From Acholeplasmataceae bacterium (GTDB taxonomy: Bacteria > Bacillota_I > Bacilli_A > ML615J-28 > CAG-313): a stretch of DNA of 57,553 nt. A model generated the notes under the pieces. That model made no database searches, was not told the origin of the DNA, and saw only the letters and a list, made by a program, of their open reading frames with translations. This document shows, in pieces, positions 1 through 9,805 of the stretch (the stretch's first letter is position 1; every line of letters begins with the position of its first letter). The translations under genes were made by a program, and so were the position numbers. Location of the stretch: positions 1-57,553 of the forward strand of contig DUOG01000008.1 in assembly GCA_012838945.1 (NCBI GenBank), given 5' to 3'.

Positions 1-1469
1 ATAGCTATGATTCCACCTCGACCACTATTGACTACTTTTTGAAGTGCTTCCCGATATTTTGCTTGAACTGTTTCTGGTACTGAATAAAGTTTAGCACGAA
101 TTCCGTCATTTACAACTTCACTAAGTTTCCGACCAAAGATTTCACTGTCCCATATCTTTAATGGATCACGTTCATAATCAGCCATCAAGTGATTGATCAA
201 TTCTTTTGATTGTTCTTCGGATCCGATAATTGGTTCAAATGTTGATTCAACATCTACTTTTACTAAATGAATTGATGGAGCAATTGCCTTAAGTCTAATG
301 CCATAGCGACCCGAATGCTTAATAACTTCTGGAGTTTGAAGTGACATATCGCTGACATTTGGTACTGAGATACCATAGCCACATCGTTTTACTTCTTCTA
401 CCGCTCTACCAATTTGATCATAAACTGAGCGAGCTTTGACAAAGTCTTGTAATACCTCAACAAATCGTCCACGATCATCAACTTTCTCACCAATGATATC
501 TTCGATAACACGGTTGTAAGTTTCATCAGAACAATCTACATTGATTTCCACAACGCCCGTTGCTAAGTCTTGACTTTGCAATTCAACATTTTCAAACATT
601 TCTGATTCTTTTAAAGCATCTTGAATCTTAAGTGCATCTCTAAACTTTCGATAAGTACTAGTAGTCTTTGATACTACTTCATTAAAGGCTTGCTTGAACG
701 GAACGTCATCATGAAGACTACTGATCCAGTTTGGCACTTTAATGCTTAGTTCAGAAATGTCAAACTCATATAGAGCTTCTTTTAATATACGATCAACATC
801 AGCTTCTTTCATGGTAACTGCATTTACTGCCACCACCGCAACCCCATATTTTTCTCTTAACTCATTACACAATTTTTTGGTTTTTTCACTATTAGGTTCA
901 CTAGTATTTAATACAATAACAAATGGTTTATTTAGTTCTTTTAATTCATCAATGATCTTTTCTTCCACTGCTTCATATTCAGAACGAGTAAATTCACCAA
1001 AACTTCCATCGCTGGTAATAACAATACCAATATTTGAATGGCTTTCAATTACCTTTCTGGTTCCTATTTTTGCTGCATCACCAAATGGAATATCTTCCGT
1101 AAACCATGGTGTTTTTACGAGGCGACTTGTTCCATCGTCGTTGATGTATCCCTTAGCGCTCGGCAAGGCATAGCCGACACAATCGACTAGACGGACGTTT
1201 AGTTTTAGATCATCTGATACTGTTATATTGATGTTGTTGCTAGGTACAAATTTAGGTTCAACGGTCATTATTGTTCGCCCTTCCGCACTTTGAGGAAGTT
1301 CATCAATAACTTTTTTTGCTAATTCTGGATCTTTAATATAGGGCAGGACTTTTAATTCCATAAATCTTCTAATAAAGGTACTCTTACCACTACGAACCGA
1401 TCCAACAACTCCTACGTATAATTCCCCATTTGTTCGGAAAACAACATCACGAATAATGTTTTCACTCAT
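1..1469 (-). CDS. spoIVA: Stage IV sporulation protein A (SpoIVA), 3' end cut off by window edge
   Basis: Own reverse-strand translation MSENIIRDVVFRTNGELYVGVVGSVRSGKSTFIRRFMELKVLP...; Walker A GSVRSGKST; open to position 1. Not in the ORF track because truncated. Confidence 0.95.
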   Translation of the reverse strand, partial: MSENIIRDVVFRTNGELYVGVVGSVRSGKSTFIRRFMELKVLPYIKDPELAKKVIDELPQSAEGRTIMTVEPKFVPSNNINITVSDDLKLNVRLVDCVGYALPSAKGYINDDGTSRLVKTPWFTEDIPFGDAAKIGTRKVIESHSNIGIVITSDGSFGEFTRSEYEAVEEKIIDELKELNKPFVIVLNTSEPNSEKTKKLCNELREKYGVAVVAVNAVTMKEADVDRILKEALYEFDISELSIKVPNWISSLHDDVPFKQAFNEVVSKTTSTYRKFRDALKIQDALKESEMFENVELQSQDLATGVVEINVDCSDETYNRVIEDIIGEKVDDRGRFVEVLQDFVKARSVYDQIGRAVEEVKRCGYGISVPNVSDMSLQTPEVIKHSGRYGIRLKAIAPSIHLVKVDVESTFEPIIGSEEQSKELINHLMADYERDPLKIWDSEIFGRKLSEVVNDGIRAKLYSVPETVQAKYREALQKVVNSGRGGIIA

Positions 1470-1537
1470 ATAAAAAATTCCTCACCTTCAAAAGTATTTC
1501 ACTTTAATTTATGAAGATGAGGAGTAAATTATAACTA

Positions 1538-2653
1538 TTATTTTACATTATCGCCATTTAAACTTTTTAATTCATCAAGAACAAACTGTCCATCTTTGCG
1601 AATTAAGACATCATCAAAATAGATTTCGCCACCGCCATATTCCGGAGTTTGAATTAATACTAAATCCCAGTGAATAGCACTTTGGTTTCCATTGTCAGCT
1701 TCTCCTTGATAACAAGCTCCTGGAGTAAAGTGCAAACTTCCACCTATCTTTTCATCAAACAAGATATCACCCATTGGTCTTGTGATAGCATTATTAACAC
1801 CTAACGCAAACTCACCGACATAACGAGCACCTTCATCGGTATTAAAGATATCTTCTAATTGTTCTTGGTTATTGTCAGCTGTACATTTTACAATACGTCC
1901 CTTTTCAAAAGTTAAACTAACATTTTGATATACAATCCCTTGATAAGGGCTTGGAGTATTATATGTAATGGTTCCTTCAACGCTTTCTTTAATTGGGGCC
2001 GTGAAGATCTCTCCATCAGGAATATTACATTCACCAGCACATGGAATAGCTGGAATACCTTTAATTGAGAACCTTAAATCAGTCCCAGGACCGATAATTC
2101 TTACTTTATCGGTTCGTTCCATTAACGCCTTTAATGATTGCATTGATTCACTCATTTTTTGATAATCTACCGTACAAACATCGATTAAGAAATCAAAGAA
2201 TTGTTCATAACTCATTTGGGCTTTTTGAGCTAAACCATAGGTTGGATAGTTTAGGAGAACCCACTTCTTCTCATCAATCAATATTCTAGATATTGGTTGA
2301 AGCATCCTGGAAGCTAATTTCTTATTTTCTAGTGGTACATCGCTCATTTCACTATCGTTTTGGACCGCTCTAATCGCAATGTAGGCATCTGTGTCTTGAT
2401 ATTGAACCGAGCGCCACTTAGCCAGATATTCAAAATACTCTTCTTCAACTGACATACGAGTAGCTCTGACAATTTCATCATCAATTAATTCCACATAAGG
2501 ATATGCTCCCGCTCTTTGAACCGCTTTTACCACTTCAATAATTAATGGCCGAGCGACTAAGTGCGAACTAATTAATACCTTTTCACCTTTTTTTACTTTT
2601 GTTGAATAGTTTACTAAAATATTTGCTAGTTTTTCTAATCGTGGATCTCTCAT
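1538..2653 (-). CDS. M29-family aminopeptidase (AmpS/PepS-like)
   Basis: 371 aa; MRDPRLEKLANILVNYS start, GEFALGVNN, IHWDLV near the C-terminus, typical of M29 aminopeptidases. Confidence 0.9.
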   Translation of the reverse strand: MRDPRLEKLANILVNYSTKVKKGEKVLISSHLVARPLIIEVVKAVQRAGAYPYVELIDDEIVRATRMSVEEEYFEYLAKWRSVQYQDTDAYIAIRAVQNDSEMSDVPLENKKLASRMLQPISRILIDEKKWVLLNYPTYGLAQKAQMSYEQFFDFLIDVCTVDYQKMSESMQSLKALMERTDKVRIIGPGTDLRFSIKGIPAIPCAGECNIPDGEIFTAPIKESVEGTITYNTPSPYQGIVYQNVSLTFEKGRIVKCTADNNQEQLEDIFNTDEGARYVGEFALGVNNAITRPMGDILFDEKIGGSLHFTPGACYQGEADNGNQSAIHWDLVLIQTPEYGGGEIYFDDVLIRKDGQFVLDELKSLNGDNVK

Positions 2654-3168
2654 TTTTTTACCTTCCTTAAATATAATTTGTAATCTTCATAAACACTTTC
2701 GCGATCAAATGGTTTTTCTCCACGTTCGATTCGCTCTAACAAAATCTTCAAGTTATTTTCAATTACTTGAACCAAATCATTTGAGTACTTCATATCTGTT
2801 AAATTAAAATCAAACTCATCTCGATCTAAGATAATCTTATCACCGCTTGGAAAAACCTTAACATCTAAATCATAATCAATATACTTTAATCCTTCAGTAT
2901 CAAGGACATAAGGGGAACTAAGGTTGCAGTAATAATAGATGTCATCGGTACGCAACATACAGATAATATTGAACCAATATTTCTTAAAAAAGTAACAAAC
3001 CGCCGGTTCTTTCGTCTTCCAGCGACGCCCATCACCATCAATAACACTCGCTTTGTCATTGACGATTACGATCATTTCATCTGTTTCTTTGATAACATAG
3101 GCATATTGCCATACGCGATGAAGTCCACCATCATGCTTATAACTAATAATTTCTATTTGATTAAGCAT
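2650..3168 (-). CDS. DUF402 family protein (Ntdp-like nucleoside phosphatase)
   Basis: 172 aa; HDGGLHRVW, YFFKKYWFNIICMLR, YCNLSSP, YDLDVKV; overlaps the next start by 4 nt. Confidence 0.75.
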   Translation of the reverse strand: MLNQIEIISYKHDGGLHRVWQYAYVIKETDEMIVIVNDKASVIDGDGRRWKTKEPAVCYFFKKYWFNIICMLRTDDIYYYCNLSSPYVLDTEGLKYIDYDLDVKVFPSGDKIILDRDEFDFNLTDMKYSNDLVQVIENNLKILLERIERGEKPFDRESVYEDYKLYLRKVKK

Positions 3169-3270
3169 AATCTTTCCTTCTTTCTAACTTGCTATTATTA
3201 TACCAAAAATGGCTTAAAATTAAAACCATTTTAACCGAAAATATATTTTTTATCATTCACAAAGAAAAAA

Positions 3271-3288
3271 GGCCATCTTATAATGGCC
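3271..3288 (-). terminator. Rho-independent terminator downstream of the fic gene
   Basis: GGCCAT-cttata-ATGGCC hairpin followed on the minus strand by a T-run. Confidence 0.7.
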
Positions 3289-3296
3289 CAAAAATA

Positions 3297-4031
3297 TTAA
3301 TTCATTGTAGCTAGTCTAATAACTAATACTAAACGGTCGTATTCTGCTTCTACCAATTCTCTTAAAAACTGATTAAATGGCTCCTGATCATGTTTTACTT
3401 TATATGTTTCTAATAATTGAAAATATGTTTTGCGTCTTTCAACAGGGATACTTATTGGTAAAAACCCATGACGAATTAATTGATAATTAAGCATCATACG
3501 GGCAATTCGACCATTGCCATCAAGAAAAGGATGGACCTTAGCAATCCGTAAATGAGTGTATGCTGCTAATTCAATTGGGTCGCCCTTAAAATGCTCAATT
3601 TCATAAAATAGGTCATCCATCTTTTGATAGACTCGTAAATGGGAAGTTGGGGTGTGTTTTGAACCCTGAATATGAATATCAACATTACGATATAACCCAC
3701 CATTAATGATGTCTTTCATTAACATTTCATGAAAATCTTTAAATAATTCTTCGGTTAAATCAACTTTGTTTTGAGCTGATTCTTTTACTTTTTTAAAAGT
3801 GTGATAGTGATTAACAATACTTTTCTTTAAAGTTTCATCACAATCTACTTCCTCATTATTGATGACCCTTACCACATCTTCATAGTCAATATCGTGCCCC
3901 TCAATGGTGACTGAGTTATTGGTATAACTTAAAGCAAATAATTCATCAAAATTCTCAATCACTCGTATTGGGACACGTTCTAACTGTCCTTCAACATATT
4001 CCTTTTTTTCAAATAAATTCAATAAACTCAC
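3297..4031 (-). CDS. Fic family protein (putative AMP transferase)
   Basis: 244 aa; HPFLDGNGRIAR Fic motif; SVTIEG resembles the [S/T]xxxE[G/N] inhibitory motif. Confidence 0.9.
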   Translation of the reverse strand: MSLLNLFEKKEYVEGQLERVPIRVIENFDELFALSYTNNSVTIEGHDIDYEDVVRVINNEEVDCDETLKKSIVNHYHTFKKVKESAQNKVDLTEELFKDFHEMLMKDIINGGLYRNVDIHIQGSKHTPTSHLRVYQKMDDLFYEIEHFKGDPIELAAYTHLRIAKVHPFLDGNGRIARMMLNYQLIRHGFLPISIPVERRKTYFQLLETYKVKHDQEPFNQFLRELVEAEYDRLVLVIRLATMN

Positions 4032-4108
4032 TCCTTTTACTTTGATACTATTATATCACATTTAACAAAAAAGCAATAATAAGATACATAAATTTAAAGA
4101 AAAGACAA

Positions 4109-4145
4109 AAAAGATTGGATTAAACTCGCGTTTAACCAATCTTTT
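4109..4145. terminator. Bidirectional hairpin terminator
   Basis: AAAGATTGG..TTAAAC-tcgc-GTTTAA.CCAATCTTT flanked by A- and T-runs, at the 3' end of trxA. Confidence 0.65.
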
Positions 4146-4458
4146 TATCATTTTCAATTGAAGTTATCCAATCAATTAATTTATTCTCCGGCAAATAACC
4201 AATATTCTTCTCAACTATTTTTCCAGCTTCAAACAAAATCAAAGTTGGTATCGCTGATACATAATATCTTGTTGCTAGGGTTGGTAGTTTATCTACATCA
4301 ATCTTTGCGAAAACAAGATTGGGAAAAGAACTATCAAGCTTTTCCAAAATAGGAGCTAGCATTTTGCATGGACCACACCAATTAGCATAAAAATCAACTA
4401 ATGTCTTATTTTCATTAATGAGCTCATCAAACTGTTCGACGGTTTCAATAATGACCAT
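4132..4458 (-). CDS. trxA: Thioredoxin
   Basis: 108 aa; WCGPCKM active site; cis-Pro AIPTLILF. Confidence 0.95.
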   Translation of the reverse strand: MVIIETVEQFDELINENKTLVDFYANWCGPCKMLAPILEKLDSSFPNLVFAKIDVDKLPTLATRYYVSAIPTLILFEAGKIVEKNIGYLPENKLIDWITSIENDKKIG

Positions 4459-4506
4459 TTATTTCACCTCGAACATATCTTCTCCCAAAAAGCTAACTAT
4501 TATGTA

Positions 4507-6849
4507 TTATTTAAAGGTTACTACCGTTGCTCCACTTCCGCCTTCTCCCGCACCGCCATAACGGAAACTTTCTACATAGCGGGAAGCTTTTAGTGTCTTT
4601 TGAACTAGCTCTCGAATAACTCCGGTACCATAACCGTGAATGATTGTGGCTTGTTTAATGTTATGCAGTTGACAATCATCAAGATAACGATCTAATAATA
4701 TTTTAGCATCTTCATAGCGTTCGCCTCTTAGATCTAAACTCAATTTTACACTCTTAGAAGTTTTTGAGACTGAGATTGTGCTTTTTGCTTGTTTTTTCTC
4801 AACCTTTGGGGTCTCTGCTACTTTTTTAAGATCCTTTTCTTTAACTTTAATTCGAACATTACCTAATAATATTTCAAAGGTATTATTCTTAAACTTTTTA
4901 GTGACAACTCCGTATTGACCAAATTGATTATGGTAAACTGGATCATTTACTTCAATTGGCCCACTTATTTCATTATTATTTTCTTTAGTGATTTTTTCAT
5001 CATGTAAAACATTCACTTGATGCTTGAGGTCAATCACTTGATGAAGTTTTAAGTCTTTTTCTTTAACTAACTGCCTTGCTTCTTCTAAAATTCTATTAGC
5101 TTCAAAGGTCAATTTTTCTATTAGTTTTTTAGCTTCCTGATTCGCTTTTTCAATGATCTCATCCCGAACACGATCAATATTCAATAGTTCATTTCCTAGT
5201 TCTTCATTTAAAACCTTATATTTATTTTTTTCAGCTTCCACTTGAATAAGTCTTTTTTCCAAATCACGAGCTTTTCGCTCTAGTTTATTAATTAGTATTT
5301 GTAACTCATCATTACTTTGATAGGTAGTGGCTGCCGCTGCTTCAACAATTTCTGGTTTTAAGCCTAGTCTTTTAGCTATACTAAAAGCATTACTTGAGCC
5401 AGGAACACCAAGTAATAACTTATATGTCGGTTGCAAAGTAGTTTCATCAAACTCCACACTGGCATTAATCACCTCTGGATGATTATAAGCAAAAGCTTTT
5501 AATTCCGAGTAGTGAGTTGTAGTAATAAAACTAATTTTATGCTCTAACAAATATTTTAAGATAGCCATGGCCAAACTTGATCCTTCTTTGGGATCAGTTC
5601 CCGAACCTAACTCATCGAAGAGTACTAATGAATTGGGGGTAACGGTTTCAAGAATGTTGACAATATTTTTCATGTGCGATGAAAAAGTTGATAAGTTATT
5701 TTGAATACTTTGTTCATCACCAATGTCAGCACACACCATATCATAAATCATTACATTACTGTTTTCATCACATGGAACTAACAAACCACATTTCACCATT
5801 AATACTAGTAATCCAACCGTTTTTAAAAGAACAGTTTTACCACCAGTATTAGGTCCAGTAATGATAATTCCCCGTTCCTTTTCACCAAACGAAATACTAT
5901 TTGGGATAACTTTTGGAACGTTTAATAATGGATGATAAGCATTAATTAAATCTAATTGATGATTAGTGTTTATTTTTGGCCTTGAAGCTTTTATTATGAT
6001 TGCATAACTAGCCTTAGCAAATATAAAATCTAAATCAACAATCGACATATAATTATTTATTAACGTATCTGATATATTGCCTGCTCGCTTTGATAATAAT
6101 CTCAAGACACGATTTATCTCTTCTTTTTCTTCTTCTTTTACTTTATTTAAAGTATTGTTTAGTTCATAGATGGCATGTGGTTCAATATAAACCGTTAATA
6201 AACTCGCCGAGGTATCATGAACAACTCCTTTAAAACTATTTTTATATTCGGCTTTAACCGGTAAAACATAGCGATCATTTCTGATTGAAACAGTTGCTTG
6301 CGAGAGTTTTCCTGCTTCCTTTGCTAATATTTCTTGGATTTTATTTTTAATATTTCTTTCTAACGACTTAATTTTATTTCTAATATTTAATAGTTCCGGA
6401 CTTGCTGTATCTAAAATATCGCCATTAGGTGCAATTGCTTTTTTAATCAAGGAGTCCAAGTCATAATCAATGACTAAGCTTTCTAAATGTTCGTTAAAAT
6501 GAGGAGTTTGCATTTTTTCTTTTAATAAACTGTTTTGTAACTTTTCACAGGCCTTGATTGTATCAAACAAAAGAATGATATCATAAAGCTCTAGTGGTGA
6601 CAAAGTAGCTCCTTTTGCCGCTTGCTTTAAAGGGACTAATAAGTCTTGCCCAAACATGATTGGAACAGAATAAAATCGCAGTATTATCCTAACTGCTTCA
6701 TCTACTTCATCAAGCAAAGTATTTATGATATCAACATCATTTATTGGCCTTAAGTCTCTGATCATCATTTTGGTTCGTTCAAGAACCGCATAACCAGATA
6801 ATTGTGATAGTATTTGATCAAGTTCTAAAGTTTTTAAGTAGTCATACAT
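4507..6849 (-). CDS. mutS2: Endonuclease MutS2 with C-terminal Smr domain
   Basis: 780 aa; TGPNTGGKTV Walker A, FDELGSGTDPKEGS, C-terminal Smr LDLRGERYEDA...IIHGYGTG. Confidence 0.95.
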   Translation of the reverse strand: MYDYLKTLELDQILSQLSGYAVLERTKMMIRDLRPINDVDIINTLLDEVDEAVRIILRFYSVPIMFGQDLLVPLKQAAKGATLSPLELYDIILLFDTIKACEKLQNSLLKEKMQTPHFNEHLESLVIDYDLDSLIKKAIAPNGDILDTASPELLNIRNKIKSLERNIKNKIQEILAKEAGKLSQATVSIRNDRYVLPVKAEYKNSFKGVVHDTSASLLTVYIEPHAIYELNNTLNKVKEEEKEEINRVLRLLSKRAGNISDTLINNYMSIVDLDFIFAKASYAIIIKASRPKINTNHQLDLINAYHPLLNVPKVIPNSISFGEKERGIIITGPNTGGKTVLLKTVGLLVLMVKCGLLVPCDENSNVMIYDMVCADIGDEQSIQNNLSTFSSHMKNIVNILETVTPNSLVLFDELGSGTDPKEGSSLAMAILKYLLEHKISFITTTHYSELKAFAYNHPEVINASVEFDETTLQPTYKLLLGVPGSSNAFSIAKRLGLKPEIVEAAAATTYQSNDELQILINKLERKARDLEKRLIQVEAEKNKYKVLNEELGNELLNIDRVRDEIIEKANQEAKKLIEKLTFEANRILEEARQLVKEKDLKLHQVIDLKHQVNVLHDEKITKENNNEISGPIEVNDPVYHNQFGQYGVVTKKFKNNTFEILLGNVRIKVKEKDLKKVAETPKVEKKQAKSTISVSKTSKSVKLSLDLRGERYEDAKILLDRYLDDCQLHNIKQATIIHGYGTGVIRELVQKTLKASRYVESFRYGGAGEGGSGATVVTFK

Positions 6850-6984
6850 AAAATAACCTCTAATTTTAAGAAATTTTTTGTAAAAAGTGTTATAATATAA
6901 GGAGTGAAAATAACTAACTTTTTTATATTTATTTCAAGGGAAAATACTCGGTGATTTAATTTACTCCAACTGAAATAAATAAGA

Positions 6985-7914
6985 TTGGAGGAAAATATGA
7001 GTTATAGTTTTAAAGCTAATAATGACCAAGTGAAAGAAATCATTCGATATTATCAGGGTTTTAGAGTTGATAATGATAATTCTTTTGCTATCTTCAGAGC
7101 AAAACTAAGTGATTGCACTATAACCGTTTACACGACCAATACTGTTTTATTTCAAGGAGCTAGTGCCAAACACAATTATTTAATTTGGGCTAAAAAGTAT
7201 GGATATGATACTAGTTTTATCGCTCCTGAAGATAAAAAAGAGTATGCCAACCTTTCGGCCATCGGCACAGATGAAGTTGGAACCGGTGATTTTTATGGTC
7301 CGGTAATTGTTGCTGCAACATTTGTTGCAAAAGATAAAATTGCCGTTTTACAGCAATTAGGCGTAAAGGATTCTAAATTATTGACCGATGAAACAATTAT
7401 CAAACTATCTAAAAAAATCACTAAAATTGTCCCTTATTGTATTTTGGTGTTACCTAATGAAAATTATAACCGATTTTATCAAAATAATCAAGGGAATTTA
7501 AATTATATCAAGGCCATGCTTCATAATAAAGTAATCCTTAAATTACAACGCAAATTAGAAGGTAAACCATATGATGTTATTATCATTGATGAGTTTACTC
7601 CAAAAGAAAAATATCTAAAATACTTAAACAAGCAAAAGCAAGTTGAAAAGGATATTGAAATGGTCCAACGCGCTGAAAGCAAACATATTGCTGTGGCATG
7701 CAGTTCTATCTTAGCGCGAGCTGCTTTTATCTCCGAGTTAGAAAAACTATCCAAGAAGGTTAATCGTGAACTACTAAAAGGCGCCAGCAATATGGTAGAC
7801 CAACAAGCAGCTGAAATTATAAAAGACTATGGTAAAGAAATATTCAAGTCTATCGCTAAATTGAACTTTTCTAACTTTAAGCGAGCGCTTGAATTATCCA
7901 AGAAAATAAAGTAA
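6985..7914 (+). CDS. rnhC: Ribonuclease HIII
   Basis: AIGTDEVGTGDFYGPVIVAATFV, GVKDSKLLTDE; likely start is MSYSFKAN at 6997. Confidence 0.93.
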   Translation: MEENMSYSFKANNDQVKEIIRYYQGFRVDNDNSFAIFRAKLSDCTITVYTTNTVLFQGASAKHNYLIWAKKYGYDTSFIAPEDKKEYANLSAIGTDEVGTGDFYGPVIVAATFVAKDKIAVLQQLGVKDSKLLTDETIIKLSKKITKIVPYCILVLPNENYNRFYQNNQGNLNYIKAMLHNKVILKLQRKLEGKPYDVIIIDEFTPKEKYLKYLNKQKQVEKDIEMVQRAESKHIAVACSSILARAAFISELEKLSKKVNRELLKGASNMVDQQAAEIIKDYGKEIFKSIAKLNFSNFKRALELSKKIK

Positions 7915-7937
7915 AAAAATGAGTGGATTCACTCATT
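7913..7937. terminator. Bidirectional terminator between convergent rnhC and rluD-like genes
   Basis: AAATGAGTG-gatt-CACTCATTT with flanking A and T runs. Confidence 0.8.
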
Positions 7938-7940
7938 TTT

Positions 7941-8849
7941 TCATTTCATTTCTGCTCTTAATTCATTTATTTTTTCTTCAAAATAATCAGGTAACTCACT
8001 AGTAAACTCTAAATATTCTTTGGTTCGCGGATGGATAAATCCTAATGTTTGGGCATGGAGAAATTGACCATACTCACTCACATTCTTAGGAGAACCATAA
8101 ACCGGATCACCTAATAAAGGATATCCAATATACTTCATATGAACTCTAATTTGATGAGTTCTTCCAGTTTCCAAATTTAGTTCCACTAACGTATGTTCTT
8201 TAAATCGTTCAATCACCTTAAAGTGGGTAACTGACGGTTTTCCATCACCGACAACCCCCATTTGTTGGCGATTAATTGGTGAGCGTCCAATAGGAGCATC
8301 AATTTTTCCAAGGTTGTGATTTATAACCCCACAAACTATCGCTACATACGTTCTTTTAATTTTTTTCGCTTTAAATTGAGCACTTATATCACGATGGGCA
8401 GCATCGTTTTTACATGCTACGAGCAATCCTGACGTGTCTTTATCGATTCGATGGACAATTCCCGCTCTTATAATGCCTTTGATACTTGATAAGTCTTTAC
8501 AATGATGCATTAATGCATTAACAAGGGTTCCTGAGTAATGTCCCGGAGCTGGATGAACAACCATTTGAGCTGGTTTATTAACAACGATGACATCTTCATC
8601 TTCATAAACAACATCTAATGGTATGTCTTCGCCTTTAACATCCCAAATTTCCGGTTCGGGTATTCTTACTTCTATGACATCACCTGGTTTAACCAAATAA
8701 CTTGGTTTAACTTTTTTTAAATTGACATCAATTAAACCATTGTCAAATAACCGTTTGACATCACTCCTTGATAAATCTGTGGTTAGTTCTACAATAACCT
8801 TATCTACTCTTCCTTGTTCTTTGTCAATGATAAACTTTAAATCTTTCAT
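7941..8849 (-). CDS. RluD-family 23S rRNA pseudouridine synthase
   Basis: 302 aa; HRIDKDTSGLL, S4-like N-terminus, GRTHQIRVHM. Confidence 0.93.
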   Translation of the reverse strand: MKDLKFIIDKEQGRVDKVIVELTTDLSRSDVKRLFDNGLIDVNLKKVKPSYLVKPGDVIEVRIPEPEIWDVKGEDIPLDVVYEDEDVIVVNKPAQMVVHPAPGHYSGTLVNALMHHCKDLSSIKGIIRAGIVHRIDKDTSGLLVACKNDAAHRDISAQFKAKKIKRTYVAIVCGVINHNLGKIDAPIGRSPINRQQMGVVGDGKPSVTHFKVIERFKEHTLVELNLETGRTHQIRVHMKYIGYPLLGDPVYGSPKNVSEYGQFLHAQTLGFIHPRTKEYLEFTSELPDYFEEKINELRAEMK

Positions 8850-8853
8850 TTTA

Positions 8854-9303
8854 TCACTTTTTTATCAAAATATAATCTATTAGGAATATTATCACTCCTA
8901 TAGTTAACAACGTATCAGCAAAATTAAAGATCGGGAAGTTTATAAATTCAAATTTCAAAAAATCGACAACCTCTTGACGAAAAACTCGATCAATTAAATT
9001 TCCAAGCGCCCCAGCAATTAACATAATCATACTAATACTATACCAGCGATTGGTTCTTAAATTGAAGTCTTTCATCATATAGCCCATAAACCCTAATGCA
9101 ACTATAGATACTATAGTAAGCAAAAAGGTATGGTCACCTAAAATTCCCCAGGCAGCACCGGTGTTGCGATGGCTGGTAATTGAAAGAACGTTTTTTATAA
9201 ATGGTATTTCTTGACCAATGGTCATATGTTTAATAATAAGTAATTTACTTATTTGATCAATAGATACTAATACTACTATTAAACCTATTCCGAGTGCTAA
9301 CAT
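8854..9303 (-). CDS. lspA: Lipoprotein signal peptidase (signal peptidase II)
   Basis: 149 aa; four TM segments, SHRNTGAAWG, AGALGNLIDR, FNFADT. Confidence 0.95.
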   Translation of the reverse strand: MLALGIGLIVVLVSIDQISKLLIIKHMTIGQEIPFIKNVLSITSHRNTGAAWGILGDHTFLLTIVSIVALGFMGYMMKDFNLRTNRWYSISMIMLIAGALGNLIDRVFRQEVVDFLKFEFINFPIFNFADTLLTIGVIIFLIDYILIKK

Positions 9304-9400
9304 AACTTATTCTCCTTCATCTTTATTAATATTTCCAACAATATATAATTATTATACATCAAGATAGGTTCTTTGTAAAGCAGATAAAAAATATCAATAA

Positions 9401-9805
9401 TCACGTTGTTACAAAAATAACCACCATTATAGCAACAGTAATAATAATCATATAAGGGTTTAATAATTCCACAAAAAAGATATCCTTACTATCAATTATC
9501 TTTAAATCTTCATTATCTGGATAATAGTTTTTAAGTAAAACAACATTTAAACTACTTGCTAACCCATTAAATAATAATACTACAATCATACTAATAAATA
9601 ACATTATTTTAAAGGTGGTAGTTGATGGATCATATAAACTAAAGACATTATAAGCAATAATCATAAATGGACTAAAGATAATAATGGTTAAAAGAATCGA
9701 GAATATAAATGATTTTATATAATTTGACCCTTTTATCGATAAACGATTAAATCTTATCAATTGTACTTTACATTGTTTATAATATTCTTTTATTCTCTTT
9801 AACAT
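9401..9805 (-). CDS. Hypothetical membrane protein
   Basis: 134 aa with three predicted TM segments; overlaps the MutS-like gene. Confidence 0.6.
   Translation of the reverse strand: MLKRIKEYYKQCKVQLIRFNRLSIKGSNYIKSFIFSILLTIIIFSPFMIIAYNVFSLYDPSTTTFKIMLFISMIVVLLFNGLASSLNVVLLKNYYPDNEDLKIIDSKDIFFVELLNPYMIIITVAIMVVIFVTT

Noticed and set aside
742-1173. 143-aa plus-strand ORF
   Set aside because: Antisense to clear spoIVA coding sequence; low-complexity Ser/Phe/Ile translation typical of shadow ORFs.
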